Source: Dehalococcoidia bacterium (lineage in GTDB: Bacteria; Chloroflexota; Dehalococcoidia; Lucifugimonadales; Lucifugimonadaceae). From it: DNA of 12,885 nt. Shown piece after piece: positions 5,762 to 12,885 of the stretch. The translations under genes were made by a program, and so were the position numbers. The notes under the pieces are model-generated. The model had not been told where the DNA came from, ran no database searches, and saw only the letters and a list, made by a program, of their open reading frames with translations. The first letter of the stretch is position 1. Each line of letters starts with the position of its first letter. The stretch spans positions 1 through 12,885 of the forward strand of contig JANQEF010000260.1 in the NCBI GenBank assembly GCA_028278465.1. The letters are read 5' to 3'.

Positions 5762-7205
5762 TTCGGACCGGGATGAGCGGCTGACGGTGGTCATCTTCGG
5801 CGCTTCCGGAGACCTCACTCGCCGCAAGCTGGCGCCTGCCCTGTTCCACCTGCACCGGACAGGCGCGCTGCCACAGATGTGCCACTTCGTCGGCGTGGCT
5901 CGCTCTCAGATGAGCGACGAAGCATTTCGAGCCTCGCTGCTCGAAGGCGCGGAGGACGCCGCTGGTAACGACAGTTCGTGGACCGAGTTCGCGTCCCGGG
6001 TCACCTATGTCGCCGGCAGTTCCACAGACGACGACTCTCTCAGGCAGATCGACCAGACCGTATCCGACCACTGCGCGGGCGGCCGCGACAACCGGCTCTA
6101 CTACCTGGCGCTTGCGCCGTCGCTCTACCCCGACACACTCGAAGCGCTCGGCAGGTGCGGGATGCTCGATGAGACCAGCGGCTTTCGCCGCGTGGTGATC
6201 GAGAAGCCGTTCGGTACGGACCTGGCGTCGGCTAAGGACCTGAACCAGGTCGTTCACTCGGTTGTGGACGAGTCGCAGGTTTTTCGCATCGACCACTACC
6301 TCGGCAAGGAGACGGTGCAGAACCTGCTGGTGTTCAGGTTCGCCAACACGATCTTCGAGCCGTTGTGGAACCGCAACTACGTCGATCATGTGCAGATATC
6401 GGTGCTTGAGAGCCTCGATACGGAAGGCCGCGCCGGATATTACGACCGGGCAGGCGTGCTGCGCGACATGATGCAGAGCCACCTGCTGCAACTCCTGGCG
6501 CTGGTTGCGATGGAGCCGCCTGCGAGTCCAGATGCCGACGCGCTGAGGAACGAGAAGGCTAAGGTGCTTCAGGCGGTCCGCAAGTACGGCATCGATGAGG
6601 CGGCTGAGAACTCTGTTCGTGGCCAGTACGCTGGTTACCGCGACGAGGACGGCGTCGCACAGTCGTCAGCCACAGCCACCTACGGCGCTATCAGACTGTT
6701 CGTAGACAACTGGCGCTGGCAGGGCGTGCCGTTCTTCCTGCGGTCCGGCAAGGCGCTGTCAGAAAAGACCTCGGAGATCGCGGTGCAGTTCAGACCGCCG
6801 CCTCACACCATCTTCGATAACGAAGAGCCCGGCATTACGCCCAACCTGCTCCAGATCGCCGTGCAGCCGCACGAAGGGGTGCATCTCACCTTCGAAAACA
6901 AGAAGCCGGGAACACGGATGGGCACAGCGCCTGAAAGCCTTGAGTACCACTTCCCTGAGGGGATAATCCGGGATGCATACGAGCGGCTACTGCTCGATGC
7001 GATCGAGGGTGATCAGTCACTCTTCACGCGCAGTGACGAGATCGAGATGTCGTGGCAGGTCATCGACCCGTTTGTCGAGTCGTGGCAGAAGTCGCTCAGG
7101 TCGCAGCTCTTCCCGTATGAGCGGGGCAGGGCGGGACCAGCGGCAGCTGATGAGTTCCTGGGCGAAGATCGAGCCTGGCGCATGCATGGAGCGGACGGCT
7201 CGTGA
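5754..7205 (+). CDS. zwf: Glucose-6-phosphate 1-dehydrogenase
   Basis: Oxidises glucose 6-phosphate to 6-phosphogluconolactone, the entry step of the oxidative pentose phosphate pathway. The frame is open well upstream from an ATG at 5619, but those 45 residues are Arg-rich shadow of gnd. I chose the GTG at 5754 because AGGAAG at 5741-5746 sits seven bases before it and the protein then has 483 residues, the family length. Motifs seen are the nucleotide loop IFGASGDLTRRK (14-25), EKPFG (150-154), the active-site RIDHYLGKE (178-186) with His181, and His243 in RDMMQSHLLQ. The 62-residue spacing between the two histidines matches characterised G6PDH enzymes. It overlaps gnd by eight bases and the next ORF by four (GTGA), forming a gnd-zwf-orf85 unit. 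No lactonase gene is adjacent, so that step is encoded elsewhere or occurs spontaneously. Confidence 0.95.
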   Translation: MTDSDRDERLTVVIFGASGDLTRRKLAPALFHLHRTGALPQMCHFVGVARSQMSDEAFRASLLEGAEDAAGNDSSWTEFASRVTYVAGSSTDDDSLRQIDQTVSDHCAGGRDNRLYYLALAPSLYPDTLEALGRCGMLDETSGFRRVVIEKPFGTDLASAKDLNQVVHSVVDESQVFRIDHYLGKETVQNLLVFRFANTIFEPLWNRNYVDHVQISVLESLDTEGRAGYYDRAGVLRDMMQSHLLQLLALVAMEPPASPDADALRNEKAKVLQAVRKYGIDEAAENSVRGQYAGYRDEDGVAQSSATATYGAIRLFVDNWRWQGVPFFLRSGKALSEKTSEIAVQFRPPPHTIFDNEEPGITPNLLQIAVQPHEGVHLTFENKKPGTRMGTAPESLEYHFPEGIIRDAYERLLLDAIEGDQSLFTRSDEIEMSWQVIDPFVESWQKSLRSQLFPYERGRAGPAAADEFLGEDRAWRMHGADGS

Positions 7206-7459
7206 GCGCAGATGAGTTTCCCGACCCGCCGGACGTGGCCGGCTTGAACCCGCAACTGATGACGGCAGCCGAGCTGCAGTCACAACTGGAGAGTCTGTTC
7301 GACTGGCTGCAGCGGGTTGAAGCGCTACCGGCAAACAGTTCTGCTGCCCGTCCTGACGAGGAGAGCGTGGAGCGAATCAGGGACGCAGCGAACCTGTTGC
7401 TGTCGGAGCGAAGAGAGCGGCACTCGGACGAAAATGCGCCGCGTGGCGGTCAGGCGTAA
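7202..7459 (+). CDS. Hypothetical 85-residue protein coupled to zwf
   Basis: I do not recognise this protein. It starts at a GTG that overlaps the zwf stop in a GTGA, a usual sign of translational coupling, and ends at 7459. It is hydrophilic, with no signal peptide or membrane segment. A Pro-rich start (EFPDPPDVAGLNP) is followed by two likely amphipathic helices, about 21-41 (AAELQSQLESLFDWLQRVEA) and about 53-73 (EESVERIRDAANLLLSERRE), then a charged tail. It is far too short to be 6-phosphogluconolactonase, and does not resemble OpcA, the G6PDH partner of cyanobacteria and actinobacteria. The helix pair and its position would suit a small G6PDH-associated or regulatory protein, but that is a guess. 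Its last ten bases overlap the end of the opposing CBS-domain gene. Confidence 0.7.
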   Translation: MSADEFPDPPDVAGLNPQLMTAAELQSQLESLFDWLQRVEALPANSSAARPDEESVERIRDAANLLLSERRERHSDENAPRGGQA

Positions 7460-7836
7460 CGACTCTCGCCGAACGCTGACAGGACGACCCGCCTGGATAT
7501 CGCGCCAACGAGCTTCCTGTCCTTCAGGACCGGGACCCAATCGACACGGCGGCTGAGCATCCGAGAAACCACGGAGAAGGCAGATTCGTGTGGAGCAACG
7601 GTCATCCGCGGGTGGGAGGCGAGCTGACCGGCGGTGGAAGGACCATCGTGCAGCACGTCGTTTGCTGTGACGACGCCGACCAGTGTGTCGTCGCCGTCTA
7701 CGACCGGAACGGGATCGCCGTCGCTGGCCTCGACAGCCTTGCGTAGGGCGGAGACTGACTGGTCAGCGGAAACGGTGGACAGACCTGTGCTCATGATCTG
7801 CTGCACGCTGCTCAGAAACTGAATCTGTTCTGTCAT
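7450..7836 (-). CDS. Two-CBS-domain protein
   Basis: A 128-residue protein made almost entirely of a Bateman pair of CBS domains, about residues 9-64 (VQQIMSTGLSTVSADQSV through DDTLVGVVTANDVL) and 68-124 (AGQLASHPRMTVAPHES through DRKLVGAISRRVVLSAF). Such stand-alone modules bind adenine nucleotides or similar ligands and often act as energy sensors on a partner protein; no ligand or partner can be read here. A weak GGGA lies eight bases before the ATG. It is the last gene of the minus-strand series, 177 bases after the sugar kinase, so it may have its own promoter. Its stop region overlaps the end of the 85-residue ORF on the other strand by ten bases. Family call is firm; role unknown. Confidence 0.88.
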   Translation of the reverse strand: MTEQIQFLSSVQQIMSTGLSTVSADQSVSALRKAVEASDGDPVPVVDGDDTLVGVVTANDVLHDGPSTAGQLASHPRMTVAPHESAFSVVSRMLSRRVDWVPVLKDRKLVGAISRRVVLSAFGESRYA

Positions 7837-8013
7837 ATGCCAGTCCCGTGGGATCAGTTGGGGTGAGCAGTCCTGCGGCTGGTATTCGTCGGCCGCACAG
7901 GTGCTCGGAAAGACGGGCCATGTTAGGAAGCGAACTGCGCCGGTGGTGATACGGCGGGCTAAGACCAGCGATCCCTAAGAGTCGGCGCCCGGCTAGACGA
8001 ACGGCCCGTGCGA
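7837..8013. other. Intergenic gap between sugar kinase and CBS gene
   Basis: These 177 bases must hold the end of the kinase message and any promoter for the CBS gene, both on the minus strand. I see no convincing coding frame, tRNA fold, clean terminator hairpin or promoter pair. Confidence 0.5.
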
Positions 8014-9501
8014 CTACATGCCGAGGCTGCGGGCGTACAGCTCCTGCTGCCGCTCCAGCGCCTGCCTGAGCACGGCCGTGGCTTCGGGGCGAGGCCGATA
8101 GGTTGCGCTCACCTCAGGCTCCAGGTCGTATATCGACCGGATCTCGCCGAGCGCGTGAAGCGCCAGCACGGCCGCACCCCGGCTCGTGCCCTGCCCTTCG
8201 GTGTTGACCACGACCGGCGCGTCCAGGGCGTCGGCCATCGTCTGCATCCACCACGTCGACCGGGTGAGCGCGCCTCCTGAGGAGACGAAGACGAGATCCT
8301 CAGGCCGCGACGGCAGCAGAAGCTCGGCGACCAGCGCGAATCTCAGGCTGACCGCCTCCATCATCGCCTGGACGATGTCCATGGCCGATGTCGAAGTCCT
8401 GACGCCTTCGAACACGCCTGTCGCACGGGTCGACCATCCAGTTGCGCGCTCACCCGCAAGGAATGGCAGCAGCGTCAGGCCATGCGCGTCCGGCAGTCGT
8501 CCTGCGAGCGCGGAGTCAAGTTCTTCAAGTGTCGGCAGCCTGAGCACGTCTTGCGCCCACTCCATCAGCAGTCCGCCCTCACTGAAGGCTCCACCCATGA
8601 GTGTTGCGTCCGTGCCGAGCCTGTATGCCCAGAGGCCGGACGGAACCGGTGGCGAATCCGCTGGAGTGAGGACGCGCATTGCGCTGGTAGTACCGACGGA
8701 CAGCGCGACGCGGTTCGGACCGGTGCAGCCTGTCCCGACGTTCACTGCCGCGCCGTCGCCGACAGCGGGGAAGAACGGTGTTTCGGCGAGTAGCGGCCAG
8801 CGCGCACGAAACTCCGGGCATAGACCGCTGGCGGGCTCTGAGTACGCAGCAAGCCGCGGCAGGCTTGATGGAGTGAGGCCGATGTGGTCCAGCAGCTCTT
8901 CGTCCCAGCGGAGCTGATGCCGGTTGAGCATGCCGCTCCACGAGGCGATGGAGTAACTCGCTGCGACATCCTGTGTTCCGAACCAGCGCGTATGCAGATG
9001 AGTGGAGATATCCAGCCATCGGGCCACTCGCTTGAACAGTTCCGGCTCTGTCCGCTTTAGCCACCGAACGCGTCCCGGCACATACGACGTGTGCTGCATG
9101 GCGCCCGTGCGTTGGTGAACCGCGTCAGCGTCTAGCTCGCTTTTTAGCTGATCGACGTCGGATCCTGACCTCGTGTCGGCGTAGGTGTAGACCGGCGTCA
9201 GTGGTGTCCCGTCCCGATCAACCGCTAGGACTGTGGAGGCCATCGAGTCCATGGCCACCGCAGCTATCTCCAGCCGTCGTTCGGCGGCGATCTCCAACAC
9301 GCGGTCGATCGCTAACTCGACTGCATCGACAATCCACTCAACCGGTTCTTCTGCGGTGCCGTCGTTCTCCACTATCTGCTCATGAGCCACAGCCACATCG
9401 GTTCCTTCGATCGCGCTCGCGGTGCGGTCGTACAGGCCAGCCTTGACCGCCGAAGTGCCGATGTCGATGGCTAGAACGATTGATGTTTCTGGATTAGGCA
9501 T
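8014..9501 (-). CDS. FGGY-family carbohydrate kinase, probably gluconokinase
   Basis: A 495-residue two-domain FGGY sugar kinase of usual length, acting in the cytoplasm on a sugar or sugar acid with ATP. Visible motifs are the N-terminal phosphate loop LAIDIGTSAVKAGLYD (10-25), AVAMDSMASTVLAVD (81-95), the substrate-side YTYADTRSG (105-113), catalytic base Asp249 in PAVGDGAAVNVG, the ATP-domain VALSVGTTSAM (265-275), LLPFLAGER and the adenosine motif FVSSGGA (405-411). The ADTRSG segment resembles gluconokinases rather than the xylulokinase WxDQR or glycerol kinase forms. Convergence with zwf and gnd fits a role in making 6-phosphogluconate from gluconate, but xylulokinase-like or other sugar specificity cannot be excluded. 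The gene starts 23 bases after mutM on the same strand with no strong ribosome binding site, so it is probably read from the polA-mutM transcript. Confidence 0.85.
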   Translation of the reverse strand: MPNPETSIVLAIDIGTSAVKAGLYDRTASAIEGTDVAVAHEQIVENDGTAEEPVEWIVDAVELAIDRVLEIAAERRLEIAAVAMDSMASTVLAVDRDGTPLTPVYTYADTRSGSDVDQLKSELDADAVHQRTGAMQHTSYVPGRVRWLKRTEPELFKRVARWLDISTHLHTRWFGTQDVAASYSIASWSGMLNRHQLRWDEELLDHIGLTPSSLPRLAAYSEPASGLCPEFRARWPLLAETPFFPAVGDGAAVNVGTGCTGPNRVALSVGTTSAMRVLTPADSPPVPSGLWAYRLGTDATLMGGAFSEGGLLMEWAQDVLRLPTLEELDSALAGRLPDAHGLTLLPFLAGERATGWSTRATGVFEGVRTSTSAMDIVQAMMEAVSLRFALVAELLLPSRPEDLVFVSSGGALTRSTWWMQTMADALDAPVVVNTEGQGTSRGAAVLALHALGEIRSIYDLEPEVSATYRPRPEATAVLRQALERQQELYARSLGM

Positions 9502-9524
9502 TGCTCGGTTTCAGTCCACGATGG

Positions 9525-10334
9525 CTAGGACTGGCATTTTGGACAGAAGTACGAAGTGCGCCCGCCGAACTTTCTCGTCTGCAGAGGCGTCGAGCAGTCG
9601 GGACAGGTAGCACTTTTCTTTCGTTGCAGGCGCATACGGTCGTCATACGCATCCACAACGTACGGACGGCCGCGCTCGTCCGGGTGATCGACGATGTACT
9701 TAAGAGCCTGCAAGAGGCTGGTGCGAACCGCCGCAAACAGGCTCTTAAGTCGTGCTTCAGAGATCCTGTCCGCCCGCCGCGCCGGATGAATGCCCGCCCG
9801 GTGCAGTGCTTCGTCGGCGTAGATGTTGCCGACCCCGGCGAGCACCGTCTGGTCCATCAAGACCGACTTAATCGGCGAGCGCTTGCGTTTGACGCGCCGC
9901 ACGAACTCATCTGCGGTCAGTTCGGCGTCCAGCGCATCGGGTCCAACGTTCGGTAGCGCGTCCTCCGCCGACTCCTCGAACCTGACTCCTGCCCAACGCC
10001 GCGGGTCATCCAGTTCGATTCGCCGCTCATCGTCGAGGTAGAGCGTCACGCGGGCGTAGCGCATCGGCTCTTCTGTCGGGAACATCACAGCCAGCCGCCC
10101 GGTCATGCCCATGTGCATCCACAGCACACCGCGGTCGAGGCGAATCAACAGGTTCTTGCCGACCCTGCTGAAGCCTTCGATGCGCCTGCCGCGCAGACCA
10201 GAGAGACCGCCAAGGCCATCCTCGGTGTTCTCAATACCCGGCCAATCGGCGCTGATGTCAACGAAGGTTCGGCGAACAAGGTCCTGGCAGGCCAGGTAAA
10301 GGCGCAGCGACTCAACCTCGGGCAGCTCAGGCAC
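9525..10334 (-). CDS. mutM: Formamidopyrimidine-DNA glycosylase (Fpg/MutM)
   Basis: A base-excision repair enzyme that removes 8-oxoguanine and formamidopyrimidines and nicks the abasic site by beta,delta-elimination. The 269 residues begin with PELPEVE, in which Pro2 is the Schiff-base nucleophile and Glu3 the catalytic acid; the start is therefore fixed at the GTG at 10334. Lys60 in RVGKNLL, DDPRRWAGVRF (109-119) and VLAGVGNIYADEALHRAGIHP (helix-two-turn-helix, starting at 164) match the family. The C-terminal zinc finger has Cys244, Cys247, Cys264 and Cys267, with Arg259 in FGGR. The segment before the finger, DAYDDRMRLQRKKSATC, lacks the common VYGRxGxPC form and is more basic. It lies nine bases after polA. 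Nei-type glycosylase is excluded by the PELPEVE start and the family-typical finger. Confidence 0.94.
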   Translation of the reverse strand: MPELPEVESLRLYLACQDLVRRTFVDISADWPGIENTEDGLGGLSGLRGRRIEGFSRVGKNLLIRLDRGVLWMHMGMTGRLAVMFPTEEPMRYARVTLYLDDERRIELDDPRRWAGVRFEESAEDALPNVGPDALDAELTADEFVRRVKRKRSPIKSVLMDQTVLAGVGNIYADEALHRAGIHPARRADRISEARLKSLFAAVRTSLLQALKYIVDHPDERGRPYVVDAYDDRMRLQRKKSATCPDCSTPLQTRKFGGRTSYFCPKCQS

Positions 10335-10343
10335 TTGCCGCCC

Positions 10344-12885
10344 TCACTCCATATCGCCCCAGCGGACGCCGGTCTTGGTCTCAACGCTCAGCGGCACGTC
10401 CAGCTTCATGGCGGCGGGCATCAACTCGACCACCATCGCCTGCAGCTCCATCAACTCACCCGGCGCCGCCTCGAAAATCAACTCATCGTGGACCTGGATC
10501 AGCATGCGGGACCGCATCTTCTCGGCCCGCATCGCCTCGTCCAGGTTGATCATCGCGATCTTGACGATATCGGCGGCTGTGCCCTGGATCGGCATGTTGA
10601 CGGCAACTCGCTCGGCTGCAGAGCGGTGCATGCCGTTGCGTGAGGTGATCTCGGGCAGATAGCGCCTGCGGCCGGTCACCGTCTCCGAGTAGCCGCGTTG
10701 CCGGGCAAGCTCCTTCGTGTCATCGATGTAGCCGCGCAGGCCGGGATACTTGCCGAAGTAGAGATCGATGAACTCCTGGCCCTGCTGCCGTGACAGGTCG
10801 GTCTGCCTCGCGACGCCGTGGGGACCGAGGCCGTAGATCACGCCGAAGTTGAGTATCTTGGCGATGCGTCGCTGGTCAGGCGTCACATCATCGTCGCCGT
10901 ACATCGCCCGCGCCGTCGCGCTGTGAATGTCCTCGCCCTGCGTGAAGGCGTCGAGCAACCCAGGCTCCTTGGAAAGGTGGGCAAGGATCCGCAACTCGAT
11001 CTGCGAGTAGTCGGCGGCCAGCAGCATCCAGCCATCGTCAGCGTCGGTTGTGAACGCAGACCGGACACGGCGGCCAAGTTCGGTGCGGACCGGGATGTTC
11101 TGCACGTTCGGGTCGGTGCTGGACAGCCGTCCGGTTGCGGAGCCGACCTGGTTGAAGCTTGTGTGGACCCGCTGCGTGCCCGGGTTGACGAGGACAGGCA
11201 ACGCGTCGACATAGGTCGACTTGAGCTTGGTGAGCTCTCGATACTTCAGGACCGCCGCCACGAGTTCGTAGACTCTGTCGTCCAGGTTCGGCGTCTCCTG
11301 GATTCGTTCGAGAGCGTTGGCATCCATCGACCAGCCCGTCTTGGTGCGGCGGGTCTTTGGCGCTCCAAGCTCATCGATGAGGATCGCCGCAACCTGCTGG
11401 TTGGCGTTGAGGTTGAGCTCCCGCCCGCCGAGCACCGCTGAAGCGGCCTGCTTGATGTTCACCAGCTCTGTACCGAGCTCCTCGGACATCTCGGCCAGCA
11501 TGCTGGTGTCGACCTTGAAGCCGTTCCGCTGCATCGAGACGATCACCGGCAGCAGCGGTATCTCGATCTCCTCGCTGACGTTGCGCGCGCCGTGATCGTC
11601 CAGCTGCGGCTCGAAAAACTCTCTCAGTCGCCAGGCGATGTCGGCGTCTGCACTGGCATACGGCGCCGCCTTCTCGATCGGCACCTCCGCCATCGTGATC
11701 TGCTTGCGACCGGTGCCGATGAGGTCGCTGATCGGCATCATCTCGATATGGAAGCAGTCGACCGATAGCTGCTTCAGGCCGATGGCCCGCCTGCCGCAGA
11801 GAGCAGCCGCGATCATCGAGTCGAAGTCAATGCCTCGCGGCGTGATGCCTGCTTCGTGCAGCACCATCATGTCGTAGTTGGCGTTGTGCGCCGTCTTCGG
11901 GATCTTCTCGTCCTCGAACATCGGCCGGAGAGTGGACAGCGCCTTTTCGAACGGGATCTGCTCGCCTTCGTTATGTCCGACTGGCACATACCAGGCGAGG
12001 CCAGCCTTGTTCGAGAAGGAGAGGCCGACGAGCGATGCGCGCATCGGGTCGGTGCCGGTGGTCTCGGTGTCGAACGCGAAGCCCTTTTTGGTCGAAAGGG
12101 TCTTCACCATCCCCTTCAGTTCGCTGAGGTCGGTCACGGTCCTGTAGTCGACATCCTCGGTCGCCGAAACGCCGGTCGCAGCCTCGTCTCCTGACGGCGA
12201 AGCTCCATTCGAGCCAACAGCGGCACCGAGACCGAGCTGGCTGCCTTCGGCTGGCGGTGACCACGGATCATCTGTTGAAGGATCCGGGATCTGCCGAAGC
12301 ACAGAGCGGAACTCAAGGCCGCTCAGCACATCGACAACTTCGGAACGGTCGTACGTGGCGAACTCGGCATCGGAAAGGCTGAACTCTATCGGGACGTCGC
12401 GCACGATGGTTGTGAGCTTCAGGCCATCGAACGCCACCTGCTTGTTCTCTTCGAGCCTCGTCTGCACGCTCTTTGCGCCGCGTAGCTCGTCCTTCGGGAT
12501 CTCCTGCACCTGTTCGATGTTCTCGTACACATCATCGAGGTGACCGAACTTCCTGAGCACGGTCCTTGCCGCTTTGGGTCCGACCTTCGGCACACCCGGG
12601 ATGTTGTCCGAAGGGTCGCCTTCCAGCGCCTTGATCTCAGCCACGAACTCCGGTCCGAGGCCGTCGTAGCGCTCGATCACCGCATCCCGGTCGTAGATCC
12701 TGACGTCGCCGAAGCCTGAGTACATGAGGAGGCGTGTCTTGTCTGAAACCAGCTGCAGCTGATCGGCGTCACCGGTCAGGATCAGGCACTCGGCGCCCTC
12801 CTCTTCGGCCTTCCTGGCGATAGTGCCTACGAGGTCGTCGGCCTCGAAGCCGTCCTTCTTGTAGACGGGAATGCCGAACGCGCCG
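10344..12885 (-). CDS. polA: DNA polymerase I, N-terminus cut by the window edge
   Basis: Repairs DNA and removes Okazaki primers. The frame stays open beyond the right edge; the first whole codon ends at 12884, giving 846 visible residues. An internal ATG at 12725 is not the start, because the preceding 53 residues (FEADD, TGDADQLQLVSD) belong to the 5' nuclease domain. Counting from that Met, the rest of the nuclease follows, including the DPSDNIPGVPKVGPKAA turn, then a low-complexity Pro/Gly/Ser/Asp linker (about 148-190). The 3'-5' exonuclease is intact: Asp219 and Glu221 in FAFDTETTG, Asp285 in NANYD, Tyr356 and Asp360 in YASAD, so proofreading should be active. The polymerase domain has motif A DYSQIELR (Asp572), motif B RRIAKILNFGVIYG and motif C QVHDELIFE (Asp747). 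mutM follows after nine bases. All three domains present make this a full-length type, not a Klenow-only form. Confidence 0.96.
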   Translation of the reverse strand, partial: GAFGIPVYKKDGFEADDLVGTIARKAEEEGAECLILTGDADQLQLVSDKTRLLMYSGFGDVRIYDRDAVIERYDGLGPEFVAEIKALEGDPSDNIPGVPKVGPKAARTVLRKFGHLDDVYENIEQVQEIPKDELRGAKSVQTRLEENKQVAFDGLKLTTIVRDVPIEFSLSDAEFATYDRSEVVDVLSGLEFRSVLRQIPDPSTDDPWSPPAEGSQLGLGAAVGSNGASPSGDEAATGVSATEDVDYRTVTDLSELKGMVKTLSTKKGFAFDTETTGTDPMRASLVGLSFSNKAGLAWYVPVGHNEGEQIPFEKALSTLRPMFEDEKIPKTAHNANYDMMVLHEAGITPRGIDFDSMIAAALCGRRAIGLKQLSVDCFHIEMMPISDLIGTGRKQITMAEVPIEKAAPYASADADIAWRLREFFEPQLDDHGARNVSEEIEIPLLPVIVSMQRNGFKVDTSMLAEMSEELGTELVNIKQAASAVLGGRELNLNANQQVAAILIDELGAPKTRRTKTGWSMDANALERIQETPNLDDRVYELVAAVLKYRELTKLKSTYVDALPVLVNPGTQRVHTSFNQVGSATGRLSSTDPNVQNIPVRTELGRRVRSAFTTDADDGWMLLAADYSQIELRILAHLSKEPGLLDAFTQGEDIHSATARAMYGDDDVTPDQRRIAKILNFGVIYGLGPHGVARQTDLSRQQGQEFIDLYFGKYPGLRGYIDDTKELARQRGYSETVTGRRRYLPEITSRNGMHRSAAERVAVNMPIQGTAADIVKIAMINLDEAMRAEKMRSRMLIQVHDELIFEAAPGELMELQAMVVELMPAAMKLDVPLSVETKTGVRWGDME

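Noticed and set aside
5739..6491. 250-codon open frame on the minus strand
   Set aside because: It is antisense to zwf, which is well supported; the product has no domain pattern and no ribosome binding site was noted.
7837..8013. Possible tRNA or riboswitch in the kinase-CBS gap
   Set aside because: No TpsiC-like arm, cloverleaf pairing or recognised aptamer core could be found on either strand.
12723..12725. ATG as the start of polA
   Set aside because: The 53 codons upstream in frame encode conserved 5' nuclease motifs, so the true start lies beyond the window.
1..12885. Defence island, prophage, CRISPR or mobile element
   Set aside because: Every gene seen is metabolic, repair or small unknown; no nuclease-helicase pair, integrase, transposase, terminal repeats or spaced repeat array is present.

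Overview
The window is about 12.9 kb of GC-rich, densely coding bacterial chromosome. No rRNA, tRNA, IS element, integrase, phage gene or CRISPR array was recognised. The gene set (a divergent SDR, an amidase-signature hydrolase, two hydroxypyruvate isomerase-like proteins, a short NAD-type 6-phosphogluconate dehydrogenase and a three-domain DNA polymerase I) would fit a free-living heterotroph. A Chloroflexota/SAR202-like or actinobacterial-like lineage is plausible, but that placement is impression only; no marker gene here settles it.

Layout. Positions 1-7459 are read on the + strand: the 3' end of an SDR gene (2-436), an amidase (562-1974), hyi-like gene 1 (2091-2876), a very small membrane peptide ORF (3024-3104), hyi-like gene 2 (3193-3972), a HAD phosphatase (4000-4734), gnd (4847-5761), zwf (5754-7205) and an 85-residue ORF (7202-7459). 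The last three overlap end to end and look translationally coupled. Positions 7450-12885 are read on the - strand: polA (cut by the right edge), mutM, an FGGY sugar kinase that is probably a gluconokinase, and a stand-alone two-CBS-domain protein. The two blocks converge and overlap by 10 bases at 7450-7459, leaving no room for a terminator between them.

How the genes may work together. zwf and gnd supply the two dehydrogenase steps of the oxidative pentose phosphate route. The kinase on the other strand could feed free gluconate into the same pool as 6-phosphogluconate. No 6-phosphogluconolactonase and no Entner-Doudoroff gene lies in the window. The two hyi paralogues and the HAD phosphatase suggest handling of small hydroxy- and keto-acids (hydroxypyruvate/tartronate semialdehyde type); the phosphatase substrate cannot be read from sequence. 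polA and mutM form a tight DNA-repair pair.

The points most worth a second look are an SDR that has lost its expected catalytic residues, an unannotated 26-residue single-helix peptide with a strong ribosome binding site between two diverged isomerase paralogues, and the 85-residue unknown protein coupled to zwf. I did not find anything I can defend as a complete new defence or mobile system.
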